From Labilibaculum sp032125735 (GTDB lineage Bacteria; Bacteroidota; Bacteroidia; Bacteroidales; Marinifilaceae), in the NCBI GenBank assembly GCA_032125735.1, contig JAQBBZ010000225.1, positions 1 through 6,881 of the forward strand: DNA of 6,881 nt, written 5' to 3'. Of the stretch, positions 1-6,720 are shown piece by piece. The stretch's first letter is position 1; each line of letters begins with the position of its first letter. Both the position numbers and the translations under genes were made by a program. The notes beneath the pieces are model-generated. The model worked only from the letters and a program-made list of their open reading frames with translations, was not told the DNA's origin and did no database searches.

Positions 1-1093
1 GTGGCAACTCGGCTAATTTTAGTTTTATGCCGATAAAGGATATTAATGATACGCCAATACTATTTCCAATGATTAAACAAAGGGCAATGTTGATCACCAA
101 GGGTATTTCCAGATTCATTTCGGTACCAAACTTGATTCCTGCATTGGCTAAGGCAAATACAGGCATAATAAAATAGGCAACCCAATTGTGAAGTTTGTGT
201 TCTAAATGTTGCAATGGAGATTGTACCTGACTGGTCCAGTCCTCTAAATTATCTATTTGCTCAATCTGATGATTGGTTAGGATTGGTTTCTCACATGTTT
301 CTTCAATATCCTTTGCAATGGCCATTAATTTGCGGGAATATGTTTTAATGTCTATTTTTTGACGGATCGGAATGGTAAATGCCATTAAGACGCCAGCTAC
401 TGTAGGGTGAATGCCCGATTTTAAAAACAGATACCAAACAAGTACGCCAATAATAAAAACGAAATAAGGGAAATAGATTTTCCGGTAGGATAAAAAGATT
501 AGTATAGCAAGAGGAATTGCAGCATATCCTATCAGTATCCATTGGATATTACCACTATAAAAAATTGCGATTACCAATACCGCAATTAAATCATCAACAA
601 TGGCAAAGGCGGTTAGGAATATTTTTAAACCAAGTGGGATTCTTTTCCCAAGAAGCTTTAGAATTGCTAAAGAAAAGGCAATATCGGTTGCCATTGGAAC
701 TCCCCAGGCATTTGATGTACTTTGATTATTGTTGAGTAAAAAGAACATCGCCACAGGGACCAACATTCCACCCAATGCAGCAAAAAAAGGAAAACTTGCC
801 TTTCGAACCGTATTTAGTTCTCCTATTAACAGCTCGCGTTTAATTTCCAGTCCTATCAGGAAAAAGAAAACAGCCATTAAGCCATCATTAATCCAAAGTA
901 TTATTGGTTTATTCAGTTCGAAATTGGATATTGTAATCCCAATTTTATATTGCCAGAGTGAATCGTATAGGTAGGCGAGTGGCGAGTTGGCCCAAATTAG
1001 TGCAATTACAGTTGCTGCAAAAAGTAGAATCCCGCTAAAGCTTTCAATCTTAACAAATTTCTGAAATGGAGTGATGAGTAGTTTATCGATCAT
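1..1093 (-). CDS. nhaA: NhaA-family Na+/H+ antiporter, 3' end cut off by the window edge
   Basis: This inner-membrane antiporter exchanges Na+ (or Li+) for protons and serves pH and sodium homeostasis. Translating the minus strand from the ATG at 1093 gives 364 codons without a stop. The protein is therefore incomplete at its C-terminus, by roughly 30-80 residues judged from usual family lengths of 390-440. Family hallmarks appear in order: LIWANSPLA near residues 32-40, WINDGLMAVFFFLIGLEI at 67-84 followed by KREL, GVPMATDIAFS at 131-141, IVDDL at 165-169, SGIHPTVAGVLMA around residue 235, and FALANAG near residue 320. Asp137, Asp167 and Asp168 match E. coli Asp133, Asp163 and Asp164, the ion-binding region. 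Two departures are visible. The residue after the DDL motif is Ile170 where Gly is usual, and the position of E. coli Lys300 is Asn344, in GNSIG where E. coli has GKPLG. A hydrophilic insert around residues 245-290 accounts for the larger numbering offset after it. The upstream gap and terminator suggest it is transcribed alone. The family call is secure; the transport mode is not. Confidence 0.95.
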   Translation of the reverse strand, partial: MIDKLLITPFQKFVKIESFSGILLFAATVIALIWANSPLAYLYDSLWQYKIGITISNFELNKPIILWINDGLMAVFFFLIGLEIKRELLIGELNTVRKASFPFFAALGGMLVPVAMFFLLNNNQSTSNAWGVPMATDIAFSLAILKLLGKRIPLGLKIFLTAFAIVDDLIAVLVIAIFYSGNIQWILIGYAAIPLAILIFLSYRKIYFPYFVFIIGVLVWYLFLKSGIHPTVAGVLMAFTIPIRQKIDIKTYSRKLMAIAKDIEETCEKPILTNHQIEQIDNLEDWTSQVQSPLQHLEHKLHNWVAYFIMPVFALANAGIKFGTEMNLEIPLVINIALCLIIGNSIGVSLISFIGIKLKLAELP

Positions 1094-1475
1094 GTGTGTA
1101 AAATTGTTGGTATTGAATAGATTTCAATTTACGAAAAAATGCCATTCCATAATGACTTCATAAGTTATTTTTATGTGATAAAATATGTTCCTTTTTACCG
1201 AAATCCTTTGTATATATGCCATATACAGCATTACTATTCAGATTAGATTTTTGTTTCGTAATTTTTTCTAAAATTAATGCTGTTGGAAAAGATTTGATTG
1301 AAATTGGCTTGGTGTAGAAACCACAAATTGCGGACTTTGGCAGGCAAGATATCAGACTAGCATTAGTCTTGGCATCAGGAAAGCCCTTATCTAATAAGTT
1401 TTATAAGAATAAATTGGGTGGAGCTTATTGCTTAAGAGTAAAGTCCATAAGCCACAGACTTGTTGCAGGTGAGGG
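1094..1475 (-). other. Gene-free stretch: probable leader and promoter region of nhaA
   Basis: About 380 bp lie between the terminator of the upstream gene and the nhaA start codon. No open frame here resembles a protein; the plus-strand frame beginning at 1369 runs antisense into the conserved nitrilase gene. I see AT-rich sequence with short hairpins, such as AGACTA-GCAT-TAGTCT at 1354-1369 and a palindrome at 1209-1227. No clear Bacteroidota -7 element (TAnnTTTG) is found on the minus strand, so no promoter position is claimed. I do not recognise a riboswitch consensus, but the space would allow a structured leader. Confidence 0.5.
1209..1227. repeat. Interrupted palindrome upstream of nhaA
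   Basis: The sequence TGTATAT-ATGCC-ATATACA is a perfect 7-bp inverted repeat around a 5-bp centre, about 116 bp upstream of the nhaA start codon. The spacing and symmetry would suit a dimeric repressor site or a weak RNA hairpin. Palindromes of this size also arise by chance in AT-rich DNA, so the functional reading is only an inference. Confidence 0.3.
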
Positions 1476-1511
1476 AAATAATAAGAGAGCCTCACTCCAG
1501 GTAAGGCTCCC
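1476..1511 (-). terminator. Rho-independent terminator of the GNAT-nitrilase gene
   Basis: On the minus strand, 8 bases after the stop codon, the RNA can form an 11-bp stem: GGGAGCCUUAC, loop CUGGA, GUGAGGCUCUC. The tail is UUAUUAUUUC. Two of the pairs are G-U wobbles that become C-A mismatches on the other strand, so the hairpin is stronger for minus-strand transcripts. That fits a terminator for the gene ending at 1520 and separates it from nhaA. The U tail is interrupted by A residues, so efficiency is uncertain. Confidence 0.75.
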
Positions 1512-1519
1512 GGATTTTA

Positions 1520-3040
1520 TTACATCTTTTTCAAATTATAGATATCTTGTCTGCGATCTTTTAAATTTCGAACGCTGCCAAACTGGTTCAGTTCACGAAG
1601 CAAGTCGATATCTACATCAGCAATTAGAATCATTTCAGTATTCGGTGTTGCTTCGGCTTTAATTCCATTGGCTGGAAAAGCAAAGTCGCATGGGGTAAAT
1701 ACCATCGATTGAGCATATTGGATCGTCATATTGTGCACCTTAGGCAAATTGCCTACACTACCTGCAATGGCAACGTAACATTCATTTTCTATAGCTCTTG
1801 CCTGAGCACAATTTCGAACCCGTGAATAACCGTTTTGAGTATCCGTTAAAAACGGAACAAACAATATATCCATTCCTTCGTCAGCAAGCAATCGACTCAA
1901 TTCAGGGAATTCAACATCATGAGAAATCAGGATGCCAATTTTCCCACAATCGGTATCAAAAACTTTAAACTCGGATCCCTTTTGCATTCCCCAAACTTTC
2001 GCTTCGTCGGGTGTTACATGAAGCTTCTCATAGCGTTCAACACTTCCATCGCGTTTGCACAGGTAGCCAACATTATACAATCGGTCATCTCTGATCTCGG
2101 GAAGACTGCCGGAAATTATATTGATGTTATAAGAAATAGCAAGTTCCGAAAATTTCTGAACGATTGTATCCGTATGTTCCGCCAATTTTCGGATCGCCTC
2201 GGGCTCTGATAAATGATTGTTTTCTGCCATTAGCGGAGCATTAAAGAATTCCGGGAATAAGGCAAAATCTGATCGGTAACCTGAAACGGCATCCACAAAA
2301 TATTCAGCCTGATGCATCAATTCGTCCAAGGTTTTATAGGAACGCATTTGCCATTGAATCAAGCCAAGACGAACCACTTTTTTTATAGTGCTTGGTTTCT
2401 TGTTCTTTTTCTCGTAGTAAATGTTATCCCATTCAAGGAGTACTGCATAATCGTTAGAATCTTCATCCCCTTCCAAATAGTTTTTTAAAATTTTGGCCGG
2501 ATGAAAATCATTGGAAACCTGAAAATTCAAAACAGGATCGTGAATTTCTTTTCTTCTTACTTTTTCGATGTATTCTTTTGGAGATAATTTGTCAGCGTAT
2601 TTATGATAATTTGGGATTCTTCCACCAAAAGCCACTCCCTTTAAATTTAGACGTTCACTTAATTCTTTTCGGTAATCATACAATCGTCTTCCCAATCGTA
2701 AACCTCTAAATCCTGGTTTAATAAAAACATCAACTCCATACAAAACATCTCCATCCGGATTATGTGTTGAGAAGGTATAGTCTCCCGTAATATCTTTGTA
2801 GGTATGTTTGTCGTCGTATTGGTTATAGTCAACAATAATTGATAATGCGCATCCAGCAATATGATTATTCACTTTGATAACTACTTGTCCGTCAGGGAAG
2901 TTGTCGATTAATGTTTTAATTTGATGTTCTCTCCAATATGAATTGGGCATACTTGTGTAGGACTCAATCATGGCTTTTTTAAGTTCCTGATAATCATCTA
3001 AACTTAAGAAGGATAGCTCAATATTTTCTATGTCTTGCAT
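1520..3040 (-). CDS. GNAT acetyltransferase fused to a nitrilase-superfamily domain that lacks the catalytic Cys
   Basis: This 506-residue, probably cytosolic protein joins two enzyme domains. The GNAT N-acetyltransferase fold covers about residues 8-200. Its acetyl-CoA loop is visible as FRGLRLGRRLY (111-121), followed by the subfamily signature GGRIPNYHKYAD (139-150). A carbon-nitrogen hydrolase domain covers about 222-490. This architecture is known as the RimI-like, class 12 nitrilase group; its substrate is not established to my knowledge. In the hydrolase domain the catalytic Glu is Glu264 (FPEFF) and the catalytic Lys is Lys339 (EKLHVTP). At the nucleophile elbow, where ICYD is expected, the sequence reads ISHDVEFPEL, so Ser373 replaces Cys. 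The rest of the fold is well conserved, including RVRNCAQARAIENECYVA and KAEATPNTEM. The domain may thus have altered chemistry, or serve as a binding or structural partner for the acetyltransferase. The start at 3040 lies just before the first conserved strand; no Shine-Dalgarno sequence is seen. A terminator follows the gene, which suggests a single-gene unit. Confidence 0.93.
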   Translation of the reverse strand: MQDIENIELSFLSLDDYQELKKAMIESYTSMPNSYWREHQIKTLIDNFPDGQVVIKVNNHIAGCALSIIVDYNQYDDKHTYKDITGDYTFSTHNPDGDVLYGVDVFIKPGFRGLRLGRRLYDYRKELSERLNLKGVAFGGRIPNYHKYADKLSPKEYIEKVRRKEIHDPVLNFQVSNDFHPAKILKNYLEGDEDSNDYAVLLEWDNIYYEKKNKKPSTIKKVVRLGLIQWQMRSYKTLDELMHQAEYFVDAVSGYRSDFALFPEFFNAPLMAENNHLSEPEAIRKLAEHTDTIVQKFSELAISYNINIISGSLPEIRDDRLYNVGYLCKRDGSVERYEKLHVTPDEAKVWGMQKGSEFKVFDTDCGKIGILISHDVEFPELSRLLADEGMDILFVPFLTDTQNGYSRVRNCAQARAIENECYVAIAGSVGNLPKVHNMTIQYAQSMVFTPCDFAFPANGIKAEATPNTEMILIADVDIDLLRELNQFGSVRNLKDRRQDIYNLKKM

Positions 3041-3263
3041 TTTAATAGTAGTCTCAGATTAGTATGCGCAACAGTGCACAAATCTTTCTGTTTTGAAAGA
3101 TTAAATATAATAAAAATGGGAATAGTTTGTGTTGAGAAGAAAATTAATTTCGTAAAGCATGAATCAAGTCTGTTAATTTTAAATTTATGTTTGTTAGCTT
3201 GTAATTCCCATGTATTAAGCTTATTACTTGTTGGTTGGAAGCTTAAAAGTTAAAAAAACGGTC
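3041..3263 (-). other. Gene-free stretch: probable promoter and leader region of the GNAT-nitrilase gene
   Basis: This lies between the terminator of the NYN gene and the start of the GNAT-nitrilase gene. It is very AT-rich. An imperfect -7-like element, AAGATTTG, reads toward the gene on the minus strand at 3085-3078, one mismatch from TAnnTTTG. I find no convincing -33 partner, so this is weak. A second inverted repeat, TTAAGCTT at 3215-3222 and AAGCTTAA at 3239-3246, has a 16-base spacer and no obvious role. A short plus-strand open frame at 3035-3253 has no recognisable features and starts inside the divergent gene, so I do not call it. Confidence 0.4.
3081..3102. repeat. Perfect 8-bp inverted repeat upstream of the GNAT-nitrilase gene
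   Basis: AATCTTTC and GAAAGATT flank a 6-base centre (TGTTTT), 41-62 bp upstream of the start codon at 3040. One arm overlaps the weak -7-like element, so an operator is a reasonable guess. It could also form a small hairpin in the transcript leader. There is no run of T after it on the minus strand, so it is unlikely to be a terminator. Confidence 0.35.
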
Positions 3264-3297
3264 ATAAAAAAACTCCTTTGATACAAATCAAAGGAGT
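3264..3297 (-). terminator. Strong rho-independent terminator of the NYN-domain gene
   Basis: On the minus strand a perfect 11-bp stem, ACTCCTTTGAT / ATCAAAGGAGT, closes a 4-base loop (TTGT) and is followed by a run of six T. The hairpin lies about 78 bp after the stop codon of the NYN gene ending at 3375. The T run occurs only on the minus-strand side, so it acts in one direction and shields the GNAT-nitrilase promoter from read-through. Confidence 0.9.
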
Positions 3298-3374
3298 GTA
3301 GTTCAATGTTTTGTTAGTGTGTTTTTTTGGGTGTTCTTGATTTAATTCAGAGCCCCCCTTAAAGCAAAATTTTC

Positions 3375-4127
3375 TTACTCTCTAATTCTTACGAAAATGT
3401 GTTTGATATTGCGTTTGCCACTATCTCGTTCGTCAATTTCGAAATCTTGCTGCATCGATTTAAGTAGAGGGGTGAGTTTGTTAAATCCGTAGTTTCTAGG
3501 ATCGAAATCAGGTTTTTTCTTGTTAATTAAAGAACCAAGTTCTGCAAGAAAAGCCCAGCCATCGTCGTCGGCAATGTCTTCAATCGAATTTTTTAGTAGA
3601 TTAAGAAATTGTTTATCGATTTGATCATATTTAGGCGTATCAGAAGGTGTCGCAGTAGCTTCTTTCTTCTTCTCACGAATTTTTTTACCACTAATAATTT
3701 CAATGTAAATGAATTTATCGCAAGCAACAATAAACGGATTTGGAGTTTTCTTTTCACCAATACCAATAACAAGCATTCTCGATTCTCTAAGTCGTGTAGC
3801 CAGGCGGGTAAAATCACTATCACTGGATACCAAACAGAAGCCATCAACTTTACCGTCATGAAGAATGTCCATGGCGTCGATGATCATCGCCGAATCGGTA
3901 GCATTTTTGCCGGTGGTGTAGGAGTACTGTTGAATAGGAGTAATGGCATGTTGCAATAAAGCTGGTTTCCATCCAGCAACAGTAGGTTTGGTCCAGTCGC
4001 CATAAATACGTTTGATGCTTGGGGTACCCAATTTGGCTATTTCATCAAGCATTCCTTTAATGTTCGAGTAAGGTATATTATCAGCATCAATCAGAACCGC
4101 AAGGTTCAAATCATTATTTCCATTCAT
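3375..4127 (-). CDS. NYN-domain (LabA/DUF88-like) protein with C-terminal OST-HTH/LOTUS domain
   Basis: This 250-residue soluble protein is a predicted RNA-handling protein. Residues 7-146 form a NYN domain, a PIN-like nuclease fold. The acidic metal-binding residues are present: LIDADN (12-17, with Asp14, Asp16 and Asn17), NATDSAMIIDAMD (75-87, with Asp78 and Asp84) and SSDSDF (101-106, with Asp103 and Asp105). A basic, low-complexity linker (about 147-166, rich in Lys and Glu) leads to an OST-HTH/LOTUS domain at about 167-250. That domain shows the usual GWAFLAELGSLI and KPDFDPRNYGFNKL segments. NYN plus OST-HTH is an established bacterial architecture predicted to bind and possibly cleave RNA; no specific target is known to me. 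Because the acidic set looks complete, nuclease activity is plausible but unproven. The start at 4127 is preferred because it directly precedes the first strand. The gene stands alone, with its own terminator, and is divergent from the receptor gene. Confidence 0.92.
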   Translation of the reverse strand: MNGNNDLNLAVLIDADNIPYSNIKGMLDEIAKLGTPSIKRIYGDWTKPTVAGWKPALLQHAITPIQQYSYTTGKNATDSAMIIDAMDILHDGKVDGFCLVSSDSDFTRLATRLRESRMLVIGIGEKKTPNPFIVACDKFIYIEIISGKKIREKKKEATATPSDTPKYDQIDKQFLNLLKNSIEDIADDDGWAFLAELGSLINKKKPDFDPRNYGFNKLTPLLKSMQQDFEIDERDSGKRNIKHIFVRIRE

Positions 4128-4152
4128 AATCTTGTGTAATTAATATAATGAC

Positions 4153-4162
4153 TAAAGGTAAG
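4153..4162 (-). promoter_or_regulatory. CTTACCTTTA copy 1: possible -7 element of the NYN gene or operator half-site
   Basis: Read on the minus strand, this decamer contains TACCTTTA, one mismatch from the Bacteroidota -7 consensus TAnnTTTG. It lies about 26 bp before the NYN start codon, which would give a short leader of roughly 20 nt. An exact copy faces the other way at 4242-4251. A -33 TTTG is not clear, so either a promoter element or a regulator site is possible. Confidence 0.35.
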
Positions 4163-4241
4163 GAATTGTACGTGATTATACATTGAAATATTTAGTATTA
4201 TCTAGTTTTATGAAAGACAAATATCAAAAGCAATAAAAGTA

Positions 4242-4251
4242 CTTACCTTTA
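4242..4251 (+). promoter_or_regulatory. CTTACCTTTA copy 2: outward-facing partner of the decamer at 4153-4162
   Basis: This is an exact inverted copy of the decamer 80 bp away and points toward the receptor gene. It also carries TACCTTTA, a near match to TAnnTTTG. If it were a -7 element, the receptor leader would be about 115 nt. As a pair, the two copies could be binding sites for one regulator of both genes. Confidence 0.3.
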
Positions 4252-4291
4252 AGTATGAAATTAAGTTATCATTAGAGATGATATTTTATAT

Positions 4292-4325
4292 TTTGAATGA
4301 TGTCACGAACAAAATGTTAGTCTTG
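4292..4325 (+). promoter_or_regulatory. Candidate promoter of the TonB-dependent receptor gene
   Basis: TTTG at 4292-4295 and TAGTCTTG at 4318-4325 resemble the Bacteroidota -33 (TTTG) and -7 (TAnnTTTG) elements, with a 22-bp gap and one mismatch in the -7 box. Transcription would start near 4332 and give a leader of about 43 nt. In DNA this AT-rich, such matches can occur by chance. Confidence 0.35.
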
Positions 4326-4374
4326 TTTGTTATGTTATTTATTCGGGAGAATAAACGGTAAAATTATTTAGAAA

Positions 4375-6720
4375 ATGAAGAAATTGATCATACTTTACTT
4401 GGTTTTATTGGCCATTTCGGTTCAAGCACAAGTTACCACTGAGTTAACCGGATATGTAAAAGACAAAACTGATCTTCCTTTGATTGGAGCTTCGGTATAT
4501 CTCGAAAATACCACTAAGGGTGCTACAACTGATGAAAATGGATATTATAGCATTACGAATGTAAAACCAGATACTTATAATTTAGTAGTTAGCTATTTAG
4601 GCTATGATGGACAAACGCGTTACAATATCGAGGTGAAATCGGTAGGAAATCAATTGTATAATTTCACCCTTTTGGAACAAAGCCAAAATTTATCCGAAGT
4701 AATTATTTCCAATAAAAATAAGGTAACACGTCCACGTGAAACACCACTTTCTACGCAAACTTTAAGTGCTGTCGAAATAGCGACCTATCCGGGAGGGAAT
4801 AACGATGTTGTTCGGGTAGCTCAGTCACTTCCAGGAATTTCTCCTTCACCTGGTGGTTTTCGCAACGATCTTATTATTCGCGGAGGTGCTCCTAATGAAT
4901 CGGTTTATTATTTGGATGGAGTAGAAATTCCCAACATCAATCACTTTAGCACTCAAGGGAGCTCTGGTGGTCCGGTGGGAATATTAAACGTATCATTCAT
5001 TGATAATGTGACACTTGCTACGTCTGCGTTTGGCAGTCAGTATGACAATCCGCTTTCGGGAGTCTTGCAGTTCGATCAACGCCAAGGAAATCGGAGAAAA
5101 CACAATACCAATTTTCGTTTGAGTGCCAGTGAGGCCGCTCTTACGCATGAAGGTCCGCTTTTTAAGGGGGATAAGGAAGAAAGTAAAACTTCCTACATCA
5201 TCTCAGCACGTCGGTCGTATCTACAGTTTTTATTTAAAATGATCGGTTTACCCATTCGTCCCGATTATTGGGATTACCAATATAAAATCACTCATAAAAT
5301 AAATAAATACAATACGCTGAATTTGATTGGAGTAGGATCGATAGATGATTTTGCTATTGATGCATCAGGAACAATTGATGAGAATGAACAATCGACATTA
5401 GATCAGGCGCCGTTTATCGAACAGCAAACCAATACCATTGGTATAAGTTGGAAAAATCGCTTTAAAAGTGGGAAAGGTTTCATGCAGACTACTATCAGTA
5501 ACAATTTGTTGGTTAATGATTTTTCAAGATATCAGGATAACGAGAAGCAAACTGGTTTGTATTTTAAGAATGATTCCCGTGAAATGGAAACCAAGCTACG
5601 ATACAGTCTTACCTATTTTGCAGAGGATTGGAAATTTGCAGGAGGTTTTAATGCCCAACGCAGTGACTATAAAAATGAGACTGTTGATTTGAATGAAGGA
5701 TTTCAATACAATACAGAAATTAATTTTTTGAAGTATGGGATTTTTGCAAATGCCACAAAATCGTTTTTCGATCAGAAGCTTGATTTCTCCTTCGGATTCA
5801 GAAGCGATGGCGATAGTTTTACTCAAGGGAATGATTTCCTGGCTACGCTTTCACCACGTTTGGCTTTGTCCTACGAATTTGCCGACGATTGGAAAATTAA
5901 CGCAAGTGTAGGACGATACTACAAATTGCCTCCATATACCATCCTTGGTTATAAAGAGAATGATGTGTTTCTAAATAAAGATATTGATTATACCAGAAGT
6001 GATCATTACGTACTGGGTTTCGAGCGAATTCTTGGTCCCGCGTCAAATATTAGTGTTGAAGGGTTTTACAAACATTACGAAGATTATCCTGTTTCTGTTC
6101 AAGATCAAGTTTCACTCGCTAATAAAGGAGCCGATTTTAATGTATTAGGAAATGAAGAAGTAAAATCGGTAGGTAAAGGACGGTCGTATGGAATGGAATT
6201 CCTTTTTCAGCAAAAGCTAAGTCATCGCTTTTATGGGATTTTTTCGTACACTTTTTTCTACAGCGAATTTACCGGATTCGATAGAGGTAAGTATTTGCCA
6301 TCGGTGTGGGATAGCCGGCATTTAGTGTCTTTTACAGGAGGATACAAACTCAATAAAAATTGGGAAATAAGTGCACGTTATCGCTTTGCTGGAAAAACAC
6401 CGATTGTTCCAATTAACATAGAGGAAACTACAACACGATATCCTGATATTGTATTGGATTACCGCAAACTTGGAGAGCAAAACTTAGGCGTATTTAGTCA
6501 ATTGGATGTGCGTGTGGATAAGAAGTGGAATTTTAAGAAGCTTTCGCTTGATTTATTTTTAGAAATTCAAAACATGTTGATGCGAAAATCGCCACAGGCA
6601 CCCGAATATGTTCTTGAAAGAGATGATGAGGGAAATGTTATGAATCCACGAAATTTAGTGCAGCTTGCCAAAGAGGATGGAAGCATGATTCCCACCATTG
6701 GTATTGTTGTTGACTTTTAA
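4375..6720 (+). CDS. Outer-membrane TonB-dependent receptor with carboxypeptidase-D-like N-terminal domain
   Basis: This 781-residue protein is predicted to import an unknown substrate across the outer membrane using TonB-ExbBD energy. A signal peptide covers residues 1-18, with likely cleavage at VQA/Q. A CarboxypepD_reg-like beta-sandwich covers about 21-105 (GYVKDKTDLPLIGASVYLE at 26-44, then TTDENGYYSI). A TonB-box-like SEVIIS follows at 107-112. The plug domain is at about 120-235, with NDLIIRGGAPNESVYYLDGVE and the end-of-plug segment YDNPLSGVLQFDQRQGN. The rest forms the beta-barrel, which ends in Phe781, the usual C-terminal residue of outer-membrane barrels. The length is well below the roughly 1000 residues of SusC-type glycan receptors, and no SusD gene is adjacent on the right, where the next gene is convergent. 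A glycan-uptake role is therefore not supported. A siderophore, metal or other ligand cannot be told from sequence alone. I see no terminator hairpin after the stop. Confidence 0.95.
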   Translation: MKKLIILYLVLLAISVQAQVTTELTGYVKDKTDLPLIGASVYLENTTKGATTDENGYYSITNVKPDTYNLVVSYLGYDGQTRYNIEVKSVGNQLYNFTLLEQSQNLSEVIISNKNKVTRPRETPLSTQTLSAVEIATYPGGNNDVVRVAQSLPGISPSPGGFRNDLIIRGGAPNESVYYLDGVEIPNINHFSTQGSSGGPVGILNVSFIDNVTLATSAFGSQYDNPLSGVLQFDQRQGNRRKHNTNFRLSASEAALTHEGPLFKGDKEESKTSYIISARRSYLQFLFKMIGLPIRPDYWDYQYKITHKINKYNTLNLIGVGSIDDFAIDASGTIDENEQSTLDQAPFIEQQTNTIGISWKNRFKSGKGFMQTTISNNLLVNDFSRYQDNEKQTGLYFKNDSREMETKLRYSLTYFAEDWKFAGGFNAQRSDYKNETVDLNEGFQYNTEINFLKYGIFANATKSFFDQKLDFSFGFRSDGDSFTQGNDFLATLSPRLALSYEFADDWKINASVGRYYKLPPYTILGYKENDVFLNKDIDYTRSDHYVLGFERILGPASNISVEGFYKHYEDYPVSVQDQVSLANKGADFNVLGNEEVKSVGKGRSYGMEFLFQQKLSHRFYGIFSYTFFYSEFTGFDRGKYLPSVWDSRHLVSFTGGYKLNKNWEISARYRFAGKTPIVPINIEETTTRYPDIVLDYRKLGEQNLGVFSQLDVRVDKKWNFKKLSLDLFLEIQNMLMRKSPQAPEYVLERDDEGNVMNPRNLVQLAKEDGSMIPTIGIVVDF

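Larger units (their letters stand above)
4128..4374. promoter_or_regulatory. Divergent intergenic region between the NYN and receptor genes
   Basis: This 247 bp AT-rich region must hold the promoters of both flanking genes. No Shine-Dalgarno sequence lies close to either ATG, and both are preceded by A/T-rich sequence, as is common in Bacteroidota. GGGAGA at 4345-4350 is too far from the ATG at 4375 to act as one. Candidate promoter elements and an inverted repeat are listed separately. I see no small gene here. Confidence 0.7.

Noticed and set aside
729..974. Plus-strand open frame of 81 codons
   Set aside because: It runs antisense through the conserved transmembrane core of nhaA, whose hallmark motifs are all on the minus strand.
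1369..1662. Plus-strand open frame of 97 codons between nhaA and the GNAT-nitrilase gene
   Set aside because: It has no recognisable domain and its second half is antisense to the conserved C-terminus of the nitrilase domain; it also spans the terminator hairpin.
3215..3246. TTAAGCTT / AAGCTTAA inverted repeat as a terminator
   Set aside because: The 16-base loop is long, the stem is AT-rich, and no T run follows on the minus strand; a much better terminator lies 20-30 bp away.
3035..3253. Plus-strand open frame of 72 codons in the gap before the GNAT-nitrilase gene
   Set aside because: It starts inside the divergent gene, shows no domain or signal features, and crosses the likely promoter and palindrome.
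1520..4127. nhaA, GNAT-nitrilase and NYN genes as one operon
   Set aside because: Two good minus-strand terminators (1476-1511 and 3264-3297) and long gaps separate the three genes.
4375..6720. SusC-type glycan receptor of a polysaccharide utilisation locus
   Set aside because: The protein is 781 residues, shorter than SusC, and neither neighbour is a SusD lipoprotein or a carbohydrate-active enzyme.
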